Positions 35,702 through 46,772 of a stretch of 64,000 nucleotides of DNA are shown here, piece after piece (position 1 is the stretch's first letter; every line of letters begins with the position of its first letter). The position numbers and the translations under genes were made by a program. The DNA comes from Cunninghamia lanceolata (lineage: Eukaryota > Streptophyta > Pinopsida > Cupressales > Cupressaceae): NCBI GenBank assembly GCA_027924645.1, contig BSBN01000047.1, positions 7,068,001-7,132,000 of the forward strand, written 5' to 3'. Under the pieces are notes generated by a model, which saw nothing but the letters and a program-made list of their open reading frames with translations, searched no databases and had not been told where the DNA came from.

Positions 35702-36480
35702 TTGGAATGTATAATTTCTTCCACCATCTTGATAACTAATTATCGTATTAGTATAATTAATTGTCATTAGAAAACACTAGAAGGAAACTAGTATAGAAGG
35801 TTCTAGAAAAAGGTTTGTTAAAGTAAGCTCTTAGAAAATAGAAGATATCTAGATAGGACTAGAAAGGTTAGAAATTTCGAGAAGGAATACTTTGTACTCT
35901 ATAAAGAAAGACGAACTTGCCAAAGTTTATTGGCAATCAACAATGCAGTTGTTACGTGGGAGGTTGGGTTAAATCCTCTTACAAAGAGTAATATAAACTC
36001 AGCTGCTACCTTATACCTTATAAATCGAAGGCTGAGGTTGTTCATAAGAAATATAAATTTAGCAAGAATTTATCCCTGGAGATGATCTCTTTTGTAATAA
36101 AAAATATAAAAGCAAAACTTTAATCTTGGTTTGATGCTATTCCTTTTGCAATGAGAAATACAATCTTAGTAAGATTGGATGTTCTGACTTTTCGGGCATA
36201 GTTCCTTGCATGCACACTACAAATGCACCCGCATCTAAGAACATACGCTGCCCTTGCCTACTAGAATTTCATTATCACCATTAAATTGGATTGCCGAATT
36301 ATTGTCAAATTTTGCAACGAAATGCATTGGTGACAAGATAATTTTTCATTAGTCATATGAGCCTTTTAAAGACACTGTGCTTCATACTACTACTTCTACT
36401 TGGGGATTTAAGTGTATCATCATTTCCCTTATTCTCTATTCTAAGTGTACAAACAAAATATATTTACGCGTAAATAGAGT
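35702..36480 (+). mobile_element. copia-like LTR fragment
   Basis: TGTTGGAATGTATAATTTC at 35701 is a typical copia LTR start. A GAGGTTGGGTTAAATCCTC block follows near 35962, as in copia R regions. The stretch 36315-36480, including ATGCATTGGTGACA-type and ATATTTACGCG words, has a diverged direct copy at about 54612-54720. No partner LTR for the 5' part was found, so it is a fragment or a solo LTR. Confidence 0.45.
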
Positions 36481-37029
36481 TGTATCAGTTTTTCCAACAT
36501 CCTTAAAAATCCAATTTGTGAACATTGTTTATTATATTCAATTTCACTATTACTTGTAGTTTAAATATTCACAAAGAAACAACTTTTTAGGTGAAATGGG
36601 GCACACCTTTAGTTTGACATATTTACAATTAGCAATGGGAATAATCTCCTCAATGGGATATGTTCTCGCTAAACTGCTGCTTATTTGAGAACTCATGAAG
36701 GAGCATCTCAAGGGTCTTTGCAATCATGCATCAGCAAAAAGAAAAAATAGTTGTTTCAAGAAACTTGTTTGTTTGTCTTACGTTTTATGTGCAGGTTAAT
36801 TTTATGCGCAGGTTCATACAAGTGTTGTGGCTCATATAGAAGATGTATTTTGAAGACCAATACCCACGTACAAGAGTATTTTGATTGCATAGTGACCATA
36901 GAGCTTCGCACATAAAGGTCAAGTTCTACAAAGATGTTTTTTTATCCGTGCCCACGCATATCTAATGGTGGTGTTGATTTGAGAGCTCATGAACAATGTT
37001 AGGCTTCATGCAAAGGGATAGCTTACAGC

Positions 37030-37275
37030 AACTATGGGGCTCTTTCTTTTGTCCATAGTACACCAGAGCACCACCCACATGCTTTAGGGAACACAAAAGA
37101 TCCGCGTTTGTGTTGGTACATTGGTTATTATAGATTTGAACTTGAGACTTCTAACTATGGGGCTCCTTCTTATGTCAATAGTACACCAGAGCACCACCTA
37201 CATGCTTTAGGGAACACAAAAGATCCATGTTTGTGTGGGTACACTGGTTATTATAGATTTGAACTTGAGACTTCT
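37030..37275. repeat. 123 bp tandem duplication
   Basis: AACTATGGGGCTC starts at 37030 and 37153. The units share AGTACACCAGAGCACCACC, ATGCTTTAGGGAACACAAAA and GATTTGAACTTGAGACTTCT. The last word resembles a tRNA B box on the opposite strand, so a SINE-like origin is possible. Confidence 0.85.
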
Positions 37276-37683
37276 AAGATTGAAATGGCTTAGAAAATAC
37301 CATTTTACAAACTCAATTACAAATTCAGACACCACTTATATTTAACACAACAATGCAAACTAATTTATTATAAATCATAGAACTTTGTATCTTTGATGCA
37401 CTTTGTAGGACTTTCCTTTCATGCTTCTATTGGCTCAAAAGGAAATTGCCATTTAGAATGTGTTCAACAACTACTCTATTACAAACTCATCAAACATCAA
37501 TGCCTCTTTCATACTCTTTATCTAACTTTAAAAACTTGTGATAGTTTATTTTTGGTAACTAAATTGGTCGCTCACATGCTCATCATCATTACCAATTTTA
37601 GCTTATAAAGAATTTAACAACCTAAAAAGTTTGTAATATTTTTTTAAACTTTCACTTTGTTGGATGTGTTCTACAATGTATTA

Positions 37684-37957
37684 TGTTGGAGAATGAACCA
37701 CACCCAAACCATAAAGGACCAGTCACAAAGTGGGTTGGTAGCTCAAAGGTAGAGCACCCCAACAACTCATGGGAGGTCCTAGGTTTGAATCCTAACAAGC
37801 ATGTGGAATATTTAACATAATATTAGAGTTGGACTAGCAACTCTAAGCACCTATAGTGTGGCTCTAGAGGGGTCAAGTGTTGGATAAATGAGTCACACCC
37901 AAACTATAAAAAGACTAGTCACAAAATGGTATATAGCTCAATGGTAGAACACCCCTA
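37684..37957 (+). mobile_element. tRNA-derived SINE, one full and one cut tandem copy
   Basis: Copy 1 (37684-37877) carries a tRNA-like head. Its A box is TAGCTCAAAGGTAGAGC at 37739 and its B box is GGTTTGAATCC at 37782, spaced as in a tRNA gene. Copy 2 starts at 37878 with the same TGTTGGA...CACACCCAAAC leader and repeats the A box (TAGCTCAATGGTAGAAC). It is cut at 37957 by the copia LTR. The two copies are 194 bp apart. The internal pol III promoter boxes would drive transcription; mobility would depend on LINE proteins. Confidence 0.7.
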
Positions 37958-38344
37958 TGTCAGAAAAAGAAGCCCAATAAACTCATACAATAAAAGTAGT
38001 GCTTACAGAATTTGAAACAATAACTGAACAAAATCTAAAGCAAACATATAACACACAGTATTTCACTTGGGAAAACTCTTACACATAAAAACTCTAGCAT
38101 AGTAACCTTCTTCACTGTGACAATAAACCTCAACCATTCATAATACAATAATAAAGCTCTCACTCAACCCTTATGCATGTGCAGATATTAATAGGAAAAT
38201 CAAAAAGCAATTTTAGAATTTACAAGAATATTTTTATACCATGGTCAAAAATAAAAAACCTAATAAACCATGTGCAAATATTACTAGTCTTCATAGCCAC
38301 ACTCACCTACAAAACATGCAAAGTATACAACACACATCCAACCA
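37958..38344 (-). repeat. copia 3' LTR (left copy)
   Basis: It shares with the right copy GTAACCTTCTTCACTG-like, AACCCTTATGCATGTG and AGATATTAATA blocks, and the end CATCCAA. It is about 100 bp longer than the right copy. Confidence 0.75.
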
Positions 38345-38399
38345 TCTCTGACTTGTTAAATACTCTCAATAGGGGACCACACATCTACCATCAATTGTA

Positions 38400-38906
38400 C
38401 CGAGGGAAACCATGACCATTGATTTTATGCACCAAAAAAAGTTCTCGATACTCACAACTTTTGTTAATGAATCAACAACATTCATGTATGTATTAACTTT
38501 TCCATTAGTACCCACTTGCCTTCAACCATTTCTCTCACCAAATAATAGTGTGCACCAATACATTTTGTCTACACATGGTAAGCAAGATTCTTGGCCAAAT
38601 ATATTGATCAATTCACAACATATCATCCACATATAACATAATGATAACAAAATTATTATCTTTTGATCGGAAATATACACAAGAATGAACTTTACTATAG
38701 TTAAGCCTAAGTCCCAAATCATACCTATCAATTTTATAATTTCACATCCTTGGTGATTGCTTCAAACCATAAAGGAACTTTTTCAACCTGCACACTAAGT
38801 CCCCATTACCTTTCACTTCAAAACATTATAGTTGTGCGATGTAGATTTCTTTCTCAAGCTCACCATCCAAAAATGTTGTTTTTACATCCATTTAAACATT
38901 CTATTT
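38400..38906 (-). pseudogene. copia RT, C-terminal half
   Basis: Read leftwards, the stretch just below the LINE insertion has TAFL-like and GFEVKGNGDLVCRLKKSLYG-like text in broken frames. It then reads YDLGLNYSKVHSCVYF and the catalytic MLYVDDM near 38640. YVDDM is the copia form of the RT active site. It continues the RT begun at 41096-40729; the LINE derivative sits inside the RT domain. Confidence 0.8.
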
Positions 38907-39050
38907 AACAACAATAACCAACATAATGTGTGATTTCATTACCATAATTAATTGTATAAAGATGATAATGGCACTCCCGCTCCAACGGCTCCCAACATGG
39001 CGCTCCAACAGCTTCAACGGCTCCAACATCTCTTCCTCGGTCTTGATCAA

Positions 39051-39196
39051 AGGATCTGCCCACTCTCCAACTTAGAAAACTATGATGTTTCAATCTGCTT
39101 CAGATTGTAATGTAATGGATATAAGGATCTGCCCACTCTCCAACTTAGAAAACTATGATGTTTCAATCTGCTTCAGATTGTAATGTAATGGATATA
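39051..39196. repeat. 73 bp perfect tandem duplication
   Basis: AGGATCTGCCCACTCTCCAA starts at 39051 and 39124. The two units look identical, so the duplication is recent compared with the surrounding decay. It lies in the 5' part of the LINE derivative. Confidence 0.92.
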
Positions 39197-39289
39197 GTAA
39201 ATAAAGGTTTTACTTCCACATATGGATCTGAAAATCGAGTCCATTTGCTCCAATAGTCCCAGCACAGCTTCGGTGATCCTGACAATGTT

Positions 39290-40592
39290 TTAGGTGTTAA
39301 AAATAAAGGTGGATTGGCTGGTCGGGCCCACTTCCCTGGGACCTCTAAAACGACTCCTCCATTTGTTGCAGGCGGGGAAAATACAGACCGCCCATTTTCC
39401 AAGCACAAAGAGCTTTGAGAGATCTACATCGATTGTCCATAACTCAAAGCTATGTGAAAGATCCTCTCCAAATACTAGGGTTTCTTCCTCTTGTGCAGCA
39501 TATTTGCTTGCCCCTGTTTGTGAGAGCAGATCTAAACTGGGTGGTAAGGAGTTGTTCCCAAAAGAATCCTGACTACTCACTTATGCAAAGCTTTCCCCTA
39601 TTCTGGAATTTGAGGAAGAAGTAATTGAAGAAGAGAGATTTTTTTCTGCACATGGTTTGGTAGGCTGTTTCAATCGTTTTTGGCCAAGATTAACAGATTT
39701 TAAAAAATGGATATCAGAAAAATGGCAACCTCATCTCAAAGATAATATAGAAATTTATCCATGTGCACATGGGGTTTTTATTGCAGTTTTTTATTTTACT
39801 GAAAATCAGGATGCTATTCTTGATCGTTTCTGGATCTAGGGTAAAAGTTCTCTAATGCTTAAGCCTTCGCATCCCACAGGTTTGGATTCGTCTCCCAAAT
39901 CTTCCGCTTCAATTTTGGTATGATGATTGCCTTCGAGCCATAGGAGACTCATTGGGAGGATTTCTGACTGTTGATAAGGCAACTACAGATTTTACTCACA
40001 CAACTTATGCTCAGATTTTAGTTGACCTGGGTATCTCCAAAGATCTATCTACAGAAATTTCACTCAAAGTAGCAAGCCGCATTTGGACCCAACCCCTAGA
40101 CTATGAAGGGCTCCCATTTCATTGCAAGCAGTGTTATAATATAGGTCATGTTGTTGTTGCTTTCCCTATTAGGAAAAAAACAGTAACCCAAGCCTCATGG
40201 TGGAAAGGTGCAACAGTTAAAGCTGCAAATTCTCATTCTTGTCCTAAAATTCTTTGCAAGAAAAAACTACATCTTGTCAAGATAAGGAGGATTCCTCCAT
40301 GGCTAAATCTCAAGACAAGAGTGAGGACCCACAGAAAAATGAGTATCAAGAGAAAATTTCTACATTTCTTCAAGAGAAGGATGAATCCTCTTTGGCCATT
40401 TCAATTGACAAGACTGAGGAACAAGAGAAAATGGCTCATCAAATCAATATGTCCTCCCATCCTTTTTCTAATGAGGCAGGATTTGGGGATGGTTCATGGA
40501 CCCTTGTTCAAAAACAGAAGACAGCTCTTCCAGGCCCCCACCAAATGCTCCTCTGTTCCCAAACTTCAGTGAAGAGGGGGAACAAAATGTAG
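39290..40592 (+). pseudogene. LINE ORF1-like (DUF4283 + CCHC), broken
   Basis: The frame shifts several times. 39657-39838 reads WQPHLKDNIEIYPCAHGVFI, typical of DUF4283. 39952-40200 reads SLGGFLTVDKATTD, then the zinc-knuckle region CKQCYNIGHVVVAF, in which the last cysteine of C-X2-C-X4-H-X4-C is replaced. The tail (40254-40592) is charged and Lys/Glu/Gln-rich. In plant L1 elements this protein binds the element's RNA. An N-terminal portion lies around 39290-39624 in other frames. Confidence 0.75.
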
Positions 40593-40684
40593 CCTTTTTG
40601 GCATCTTTTGTCTCTTTGCTGCCGGATGTTTACGCTTGGCTTCTTTCTTTGTATTTATTTTCCTTTTCATTAATAAATTGTTTA

Positions 40685-40698
40685 GGTGGTTTTCCACC
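40685..40698 (+). terminator. 3'-terminal hairpin of LINE derivative
   Basis: GGTGGTTTTCCACC folds into a 5 bp stem 10-15 bases before the A-run. An equivalent hairpin ends the other LINE derivative at 63215-63228. Such a structure could be recognised by the LINE reverse transcriptase. Confidence 0.65.
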
Positions 40699-40728
40699 TT
40701 TTGCCAAAAAAAACAACAATAACCAACA

Positions 40729-41096
40729 AAAATCTAATTGAAGTTACTTTTGCAACCGGAGAAATAATTTCACCACAATAATTCCCACTCCTTGAGAGAA
40801 TTCTTCTACTACTGGATGAGCATTATACTTATTCATTTTTCCTTCTACATTATACTTTGTCATTTTTCATTTTACATTATACCTCTTCTTAAATACCCAT
40901 TTGCAGCCAACAAGTTTTTGAAGAGGAGGTAATTTCACCAAGTGCAATGTTTGATTCTTATCTAAGCACTCTATCTATTTCTCCACAACATCCTTCCAAA
41001 ACATATTTTTATTTAATACAAGAGCTTCATTAATAATCTTGGGGCCTTCATCAATAACACATAAAGTTGATAAAAGAAATGCAGAATGGAATTTAG
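40729..41096 (-). pseudogene. copia RT, N-terminal part
   Basis: Read leftwards from 41096: GPKFHSAFLLSTLCVIDEGP, then INEALVLNKNMFWKDVVEK. After a stop it reads ECLDKNQTLHLVKLPP and LVGCKWVFKK, matching the copia RT entry motif (L-KN-TW-LV-LP, GCKWVFK). The domain resumes at 38906 after the LINE insertion. Confidence 0.8.
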
Positions 41097-41957
41097 GGTC
41101 CTGTTGATGATTGTTTTTAGACAACTCAACCATAGAGTAAAACACTAAGTATCCCACTCTCTCTTGAATAAAGTTCTTCAAAGGCTAAGCTATGTGGTTC
41201 AGTGAAACAACTTCAAGGTTCTTTTTTCGTGATTTGCATTGGATAAACTCAATGATTTGATGTGATTTTGCTGGTAATCACAAAGGGACTTACGCAGACT
41301 TCTTACTTCATTCAGCTTATTCCTCCTTTCATTGTGGATGATGTATTAATAATAAAGAAAAGAAAAAAATAAGGTTTAGAGAAACTAATCTAAGGTCAAT
41401 GAGGCAATGACGATGCATGAATAGACAAACTCCTTAATCAACCTAACTCCACTTCGCCAAGGATGCCTACAACTACATGAAGTTGGTGCAATCTCCTAAG
41501 GATAGTGAAAGGTTTTCAAATCATAAAAACTTATATAAGCACCCATTAGACGAAGCAGCTCAAACAAGCATCCATAATCTAACTTAAGCAAATTATAATG
41601 AAACTCAGACTAGCTTTACACAACACTTCACCAACGATGAATGTTAAAAGCATGAGCTAGGAGTTGATCAAATATCCAACAAATACATACATTACATAAT
41701 GAACTTCAACTCTACTTCTAATCTACTTGAATGTACTTAGAAACATCTCTTCATTCCATCAAGATACAAGAAACCATGCCATTCCACAAGACAACACCTA
41801 GCATCAAGCAAGCTCCAATGTCTTTGCATTAATCTTGAGAAATATTTACAACAACTTCAAGTACTCTCAGAGAATTTCGAGAGTCTCTTCCTATTCTACT
41901 CCTACAAACTTTCTAACTTGCCTACTGACTATATATATACAAATGAGGCAACAAGGC

Positions 41958-41967
41958 CTTTATATAG
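41958..41967 (-). promoter_or_regulatory. TATA box of the long LTR
   Basis: CTATATAAAGGCCTTGTTGC on the minus strand, matching word for word the sequence at 60589-60608 in the other copy. Conservation between the two copies supports a real core promoter. Confidence 0.7.
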
Positions 41968-42739
41968 AGTTCCTGAATTACAATGAATGGCCTGGATCAA
42001 TTCAAATAGCCAAGGGCCGGGATCATGCCATCTCAGCAATCAGTTATAACAACTTGCTATTTTTAGTACATAAAAAAGACAATGAAAGCACGCTTTCTAA
42101 GAAGATAAGGATGAAATGGAATCTTTTAGAGCATCTTCCACATGGACGTCCTCTTTGGCTTCTTACTTGTCGAATGATATGGCGAATTGTGATTGGTGAC
42201 GGATATGTATATGCCACGTAAGTGCCACCTCAGCATATTCTCAAATTGCATCATCTGTGTGATGTCTTCAAACATGATTGCTTTGGACTTGAATGTTTGG
42301 ATGTATCTTTATTGACTTTGCCTTGTTCGTTGTAAGTTGAATGTGTATGGTGCTTGTTGCTCATTTGTCTAACTTTGTTATTCTTCTTCTCTTGCAGGAC
42401 ATACATTGATCTTCAGTGAATGCTTCCTCATGGAGAGAGTAGTGTAGATGATGATGACATGAAGTAGGAGACTTCTCGGAGACTTGAAGATGAAAGAATT
42501 TAAAGTATGGTGGATGGGTGTCTTCTCTTGATGCAGAAGATAATGAAGTGTTCCGGCATGATATTCCATGGAGTTGAAGCATGATGTCTCTTCTGTATCG
42601 AGTGTCTCTAACTTCAGTGATTCCAAGCGCTTGCTTCTTGAATGACTTCCTAGCTCCATCCATTCTCCTGCAACATAACAAAGAAACAATATTAATCACT
42701 TTATCTCAAAGAAATCACTTTAAACATGTAAATAACCCT

Positions 42740-44150
42740 TCTTCAATCTAGGCGCATATTTAGGTGTCTGCAGGAGCAAAGTGCGCCTAGCACCAAATAG
42801 CTTCATACGTGTCATTTTAAATGATTTCAAACAATTGTAATGGCTTAAAATGTTTATCTCCCTTAAGAAATTCACTCAAAGGTGTCGTTTTATGCAATTT
42901 CTTCCTAGGCGCCAGAATGGTGTTGTATTGATAGAAAGTGCGCCTTGGCTTGAATGGCTTTATACTTGCTATTTCAATGCTTCAAACAATGGAAAATGAC
43001 TTATAATGATTATTTCTTTCAAGGCACTCAATCAAGGGTGAAGATTCATGTGATTTTTCCCAAGGTGCAAATTCAAGGTTGTAGGGACTGACAAATGCGC
43101 CTAGATCCTTTTGACCTTATACTTGACATTTTATGCTCTCAAAATGATTGAACATGCCTTAGGGTGATCTTTCCTATCTAGGTGCCCATTTAATGATGCA
43201 AATTCAGGTGTTCTTCTTGAGGCGCTAGAAACAGGTTGCACAGGTGGAAATATGCACCTAGAACACTTAGCCTGTTTCTTGGCATTTTAACACTTTCAAT
43301 CACTCTTCTAAGCCTCCAAGAGATCCTTTCATCCTTCATATGCTAGGTTTCAAAGTTTCATTGCTTCCTTCATTTAAGGCGCCAAAATTGGATGGAAAAA
43401 ACAAGAAAGTGCGCCTTGGTTTTTTTGAGATAATCATATTCAAGTCTAGGCGCAATTTTGGATTGCTACTAGTGGTAAGGTGCGCCTACTATCTTTGGGG
43501 CTAATTCTTGGCAATTAAGGGTTCCAAACTTCCTTCATAACAAGGCGCATATTTGTGGTTGCTCAGGTGTGAAAATGTGCCCTTGCTAAAACAAGTGTTC
43601 ACTTCAACTTTTAACAATCCAAACCACTTCATAAGCTTCAAGAGAGGTTATTATACTGAAAGCTCCTCAAAATTCATGAAATCAATCATATTTTTACCTA
43701 GGCGCAAAAATAAGGTTGAAGAAAGGCAAAGTGCGCCTAAGTTTGGAAGTGCATTTTGGACGTTGAATAATTGGACGGTGTCCCTGGGTGGTTTAACTCT
43801 TCAAGGCGCTTATTTCTTTGCAACTTTAAACCTCTTCTTACCCAAGGCGCACATTGATGTCTCTGCAAGTGTTATGTTGCGCCTAACTGCTTTGAAGCAA
43901 TCAGACTCAAACTCCAAGCGCACTTTTAGGATTGTACAGATGCAGACTTATGCCCAGAGTCCTAAGGAACTTTCTTACAAGATTTTCTAAGTTAAACATG
44001 TCATGCTCCATCCTTAGGCGCAAGATGACGTCTTGTCCTCCTCCAACAGGCTTAGGCACATCTTGGTGGTTCATCAGGAGTAAAATAGCGCCTAAGGCTT
44101 CTAGGGTCATCTCTTTGCGAAGTTTTTTCAATGTTTAAGGCACTTGAAGG
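42740..44150 (-). repeat. GGCGC/GCGCC word array (short copy)
   Basis: About twenty AGGCGC or GCGCCT words occur in 1.4 kb of otherwise AT-rich sequence, spaced mostly 40-100 bp and in both orientations. They are often set in TTAGGCGC or GTGCGCCT. The same tract lies in the other copy at 58340-59720. Confidence 0.75.
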
Positions 44151-44348
44151 TCAAAGCATTACTTCCTATTCGGGTGCCACAGTTTGAGGCCAATCTGTTG
44201 AAGATGCAACTCATCTGGTTACTCATACTAACTTCATTATGAAACAAAACCTAAGACATCATTCAAGACTCAAGGCAAGGCATTGGAGCTCAAAAAAGGG
44301 GTTCCCCATTTGCAATGGGGCGATGTGTGATTAGGTCACAACAGGTCC

Positions 44349-45800
44349 GTATACCTTTTTGGTATTGTTCTTACTCAATTTGATCTTCTCAATAAGGGAG
44401 TTTCTAGTTTACCATCCTTTTGTTCCACATTATTCTCTTCCAACTCAATATCCAGTTCATCTTTCTCGATTACTTCCAATTTAGACATAAATTCACCCCT
44501 TTCTAAGTCAACATTAACTCATTCAAGTTCTTCCTTTGGTTGTATTCCTTTCTTCAGAACCCTTTCACCTTCTCTAATAATGACACATTCCATTTGTGTT
44601 CCGCAACTCATATCCTTTAGCACCAATACTATATCCATAAATATTAACTTGGTTGATTTATAGTCTAGATTAGTCTTTTTCTCTTTGGGAATATACATAT
44701 GAACTTCACAACCAAAAACTCTTAAATGTTTGAGGGAGGTCTTCTTACCAATCTATGCTTTCTATGGAGTCTTATCCAACAAAGCTAAGGTGTGTGATTT
44801 GTTGATAAGATAACAAGTAACTATTATTGCTTTTGCCTAAAATTTTGTGTCCAACCCTACACCAATTAGCATGCTTCTAGACGTATCCCTTAGATTTCTA
44901 TTCATTCTTTCTAAAACTTGGTTTTGTTGTGGCATATAAGGAGTGGTTTTCTGCCTTTTTATTCCACACTCCTTTTAGAACTGCTCAAATGCATCTAGAA
45001 GTAATATTCCTCACCATTATCACTTCTCAAAACCATTATGTTCTTTTTAGCGTAATTTTCTACTAGAGCATTCAACTCTTTAAATTTGTTGAAAATATCA
45101 TATTTGCTCTGAATAAATATATCCAAGTCTTTCTTGAGAAATCATATGTAAAAGTAACAAAGTACATAGATTCTTAGGGATGTAACCTGTTTTAGTCTAA
45201 ACACATCACCATGCACTAAATGCAAATCCCTTCTAACCTTGTAGCACCACTAGGAAACTTCACACGAGTCTGCTAACCAAATACACAGTGCTCACAAAAA
45301 TCAAAATCTAGAGAACAATCAGAGATTTCTTCAACCATATATTTAGTTTTTAATGCCAAAAGGCCTTTCTCTCCCATATGTATCAACCACTTATGCCACA
45401 ACATTGTGTTCTTTGCAGGACGTGTAGAAGCCTTATCTACAACATTGTTCACATCACGAACCATAAAGGTATTGCATCCACCACTTTCATTGTTTGCATC
45501 AACCTTCAACAGTGTTCCTAAATTGGACTCCTCTTGCCAACACCATAGCACCAAGAATCATCTTGTAACTATCCTTATTAAATACCACTTGCACACCTAT
45601 ACAATTCATCTTGCTCACCAAAATCAAATTTCTAGCAAAACATAAAATGTGCAAAACACCAGGAAGGGTTTGAATTCTTCCCTCTTTGAGCCTCAACTTG
45701 ACTCTTCCTCAGACTATAATCTTATATATCGAATTGTTTCCTAAGAATACTTCACCTCCATTGATTTTTCATAATCATTGAACCACTCCTTATGGGGAGT
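44349..45800 (-). pseudogene. copia pre-integrase and integrase
   Basis: Read leftwards: a protease-end region with HKEWFNDYEK near 45770; then LPGVLHILCFARNLILVSKM (45650); then the pre-integrase domain LWHKWLIHMGEKGLLALKTK with DFCEHCVFG (45420-45280). The integrase core follows with TWIYLF-like text and the catalytic block LRSDNGEEYY near 45020. Stops become frequent below 44950. It encodes DNA-joining functions in intact relatives. Confidence 0.85.
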
Positions 45801-46060
45801 CATATGAATAGAAGCATTAAGTCTATCAACCATGCATCATGGTGCTCATATGAGCATGAAGAAACTAAGAATAGATCCCTTGAATCTTTCGTGAGGTCTT
45901 TGATTTGATAAAAGGGGCATCATCAAATGACTATTGTCTCAATTATTCTCTATCCTTGTGCTTCTTGTCATTTTGCTTCACTCACAGATCCTCACACGCA
46001 TAGTTCCCATTTAGAACATAGTTTATCACATGCACCCTTCAAGCAAAGCTAAAACCAAGT

Positions 46061-46070
46061 TCTGATACCA
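46061..46070 (-). other. primer-binding site of copia element
   Basis: TCTGATACCA, the complement of TGGTATCAGA, beside the right LTR. Confidence 0.75.
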
Positions 46071-46071
46071 A

Positions 46072-46350
46072 ATCTAAGGAAAAGAAGCTCGATAAAATTG
46101 TACATTAGAAAATGAAAAAGAAAGTAAACAACAAAACCTTTATAGGCAAAAGAAAACTCAGCACTATAACCTTCTTCACAATACAATAATAAAACTCTTA
46201 CACCTCAACCCTTATGCATGTGTAGATATTAATAAGTACGTCAAAAAACAGTTTTAAAATTTAAATAAATACTTTAAAATCATGGATAAAAATAACCAAC
46301 CCAATAAAACAAAAAAATGAAAAAAATATATAACATACATCCAATAAACA
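46072..46350 (-). repeat. copia 5' LTR (right copy)
   Basis: Partner of 37958-38344. It contains ATAACCTTCTTCACAATACA and AACCCTTATGCATGTG, and ends CCAATAAACA. Confidence 0.75.
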
Positions 46351-46495
46351 ATCTCCTTATGTTTGCAGCTAATAATTCTTTTAAGATTACCGTTCAAATT
46401 TTTTATGGCACTCCTCTTTTATCTCTTTGCTATGTTCCAACACTTTACATCCTTGGCTGTCCTATTTTCTCGTGCCTATTTTAAATCTTCTAATA

Positions 46496-46757
46496 TGTTT
46501 TAGAAATTTAAGATTTACTTTTCATAATAAAGTCACTTTAGTGATTCAATGTTTGTTTTTAATATTTAATTAGATCCAGGAGTTAGTTTATCATAAGTAG
46601 TTTAGGGAGTCTGGGACAGTTATACAAGAATGTAATACTTTATAAACATTTACATCATACATTGTAAAATCTGATTTTCATCATAATATAATTAACTATT
46701 ATTATTTGTGAATCATGGTGTGACATTCTCTAATTATGTGCTCACCATTTTTAGACA
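46496..46757 (+). repeat. 5' LTR
   Basis: It shares with the 3' LTR AATAAAGTCACTTTAGTGA, TTTATAAACATTTACATCAT and ATTATGTGCTC. It ends TTTTAGACA. Confidence 0.85.
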
Positions 46758-46772
46758 TGGTATCAAAACATG
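46758..46772 (+). other. primer-binding site
   Basis: TGGTATCAAAACATG directly follows the LTR and fits initiator-Met tRNA with a few changes. Confidence 0.75.

Larger units (their letters stand above)
38924..40711 (+). mobile_element. LINE-derived insertion carrying ORF1 only
   Basis: It is flanked by a perfect 17 bp duplication, AACAACAATAACCAACA at 38907-38923 and 40712-40728, and ends in a short A-run. Both are marks of target-primed reverse transcription. The insert holds a decayed ORF1 (DUF4283 plus CCHC knuckle) and a short 3' UTR. No endonuclease or RT ORF lies between ORF1 and the tail, which is unlike a standard L1. It interrupts the copia RT. Confidence 0.85.
41102..44343 (-). mobile_element. 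3.24 kb solo LTR, long-LTR family
   Basis: It begins TGTTGATGATTG and ends GGTCACAACA on the plus strand, with inverted TGTTG/CAACA ends and a perfect 5 bp target duplication GGTCC (41097-41101 and 44344-44348). No primer site, polypurine tract or ORF of a retroelement is present. This fits a solo LTR left by recombination between two LTRs. It is inserted in the copia element and is an inverted relative of 57957-62216. It reads leftwards: the promoter is at 41958-41967, and a 1.4 kb U3 tract is rich in GGCGC words. Confidence 0.85.
37958..46350 (-). mobile_element. Ty1/copia retrotransposon with nested insertions
   Basis: LTRs lie at 37958-38344 and 46072-46350, with a primer site complement (TCTGATACCA, 46061-46070) beside the right one, so it reads leftwards. 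The order in that direction is pre-integrase, integrase, RT, as in copia. Two later insertions split it: a LINE derivative at 38924-40711 and a solo LTR at 41102-44343. Without them the element is about 3.4 kb, so internal deletions are also present. All coding parts contain stops. Confidence 0.85.

Noticed and set aside
37739..37800. Functional tRNA gene
   Set aside because: A and B boxes are present but acceptor and anticodon stems do not pair well. The repeat continues into a non-tRNA body, which fits a SINE.
42361..42699. 112-codon minus frame and its counterpart at 59847-60068 in the long LTRs
   Set aside because: The two related segments are open in different frames with different residues, so no protein is conserved.
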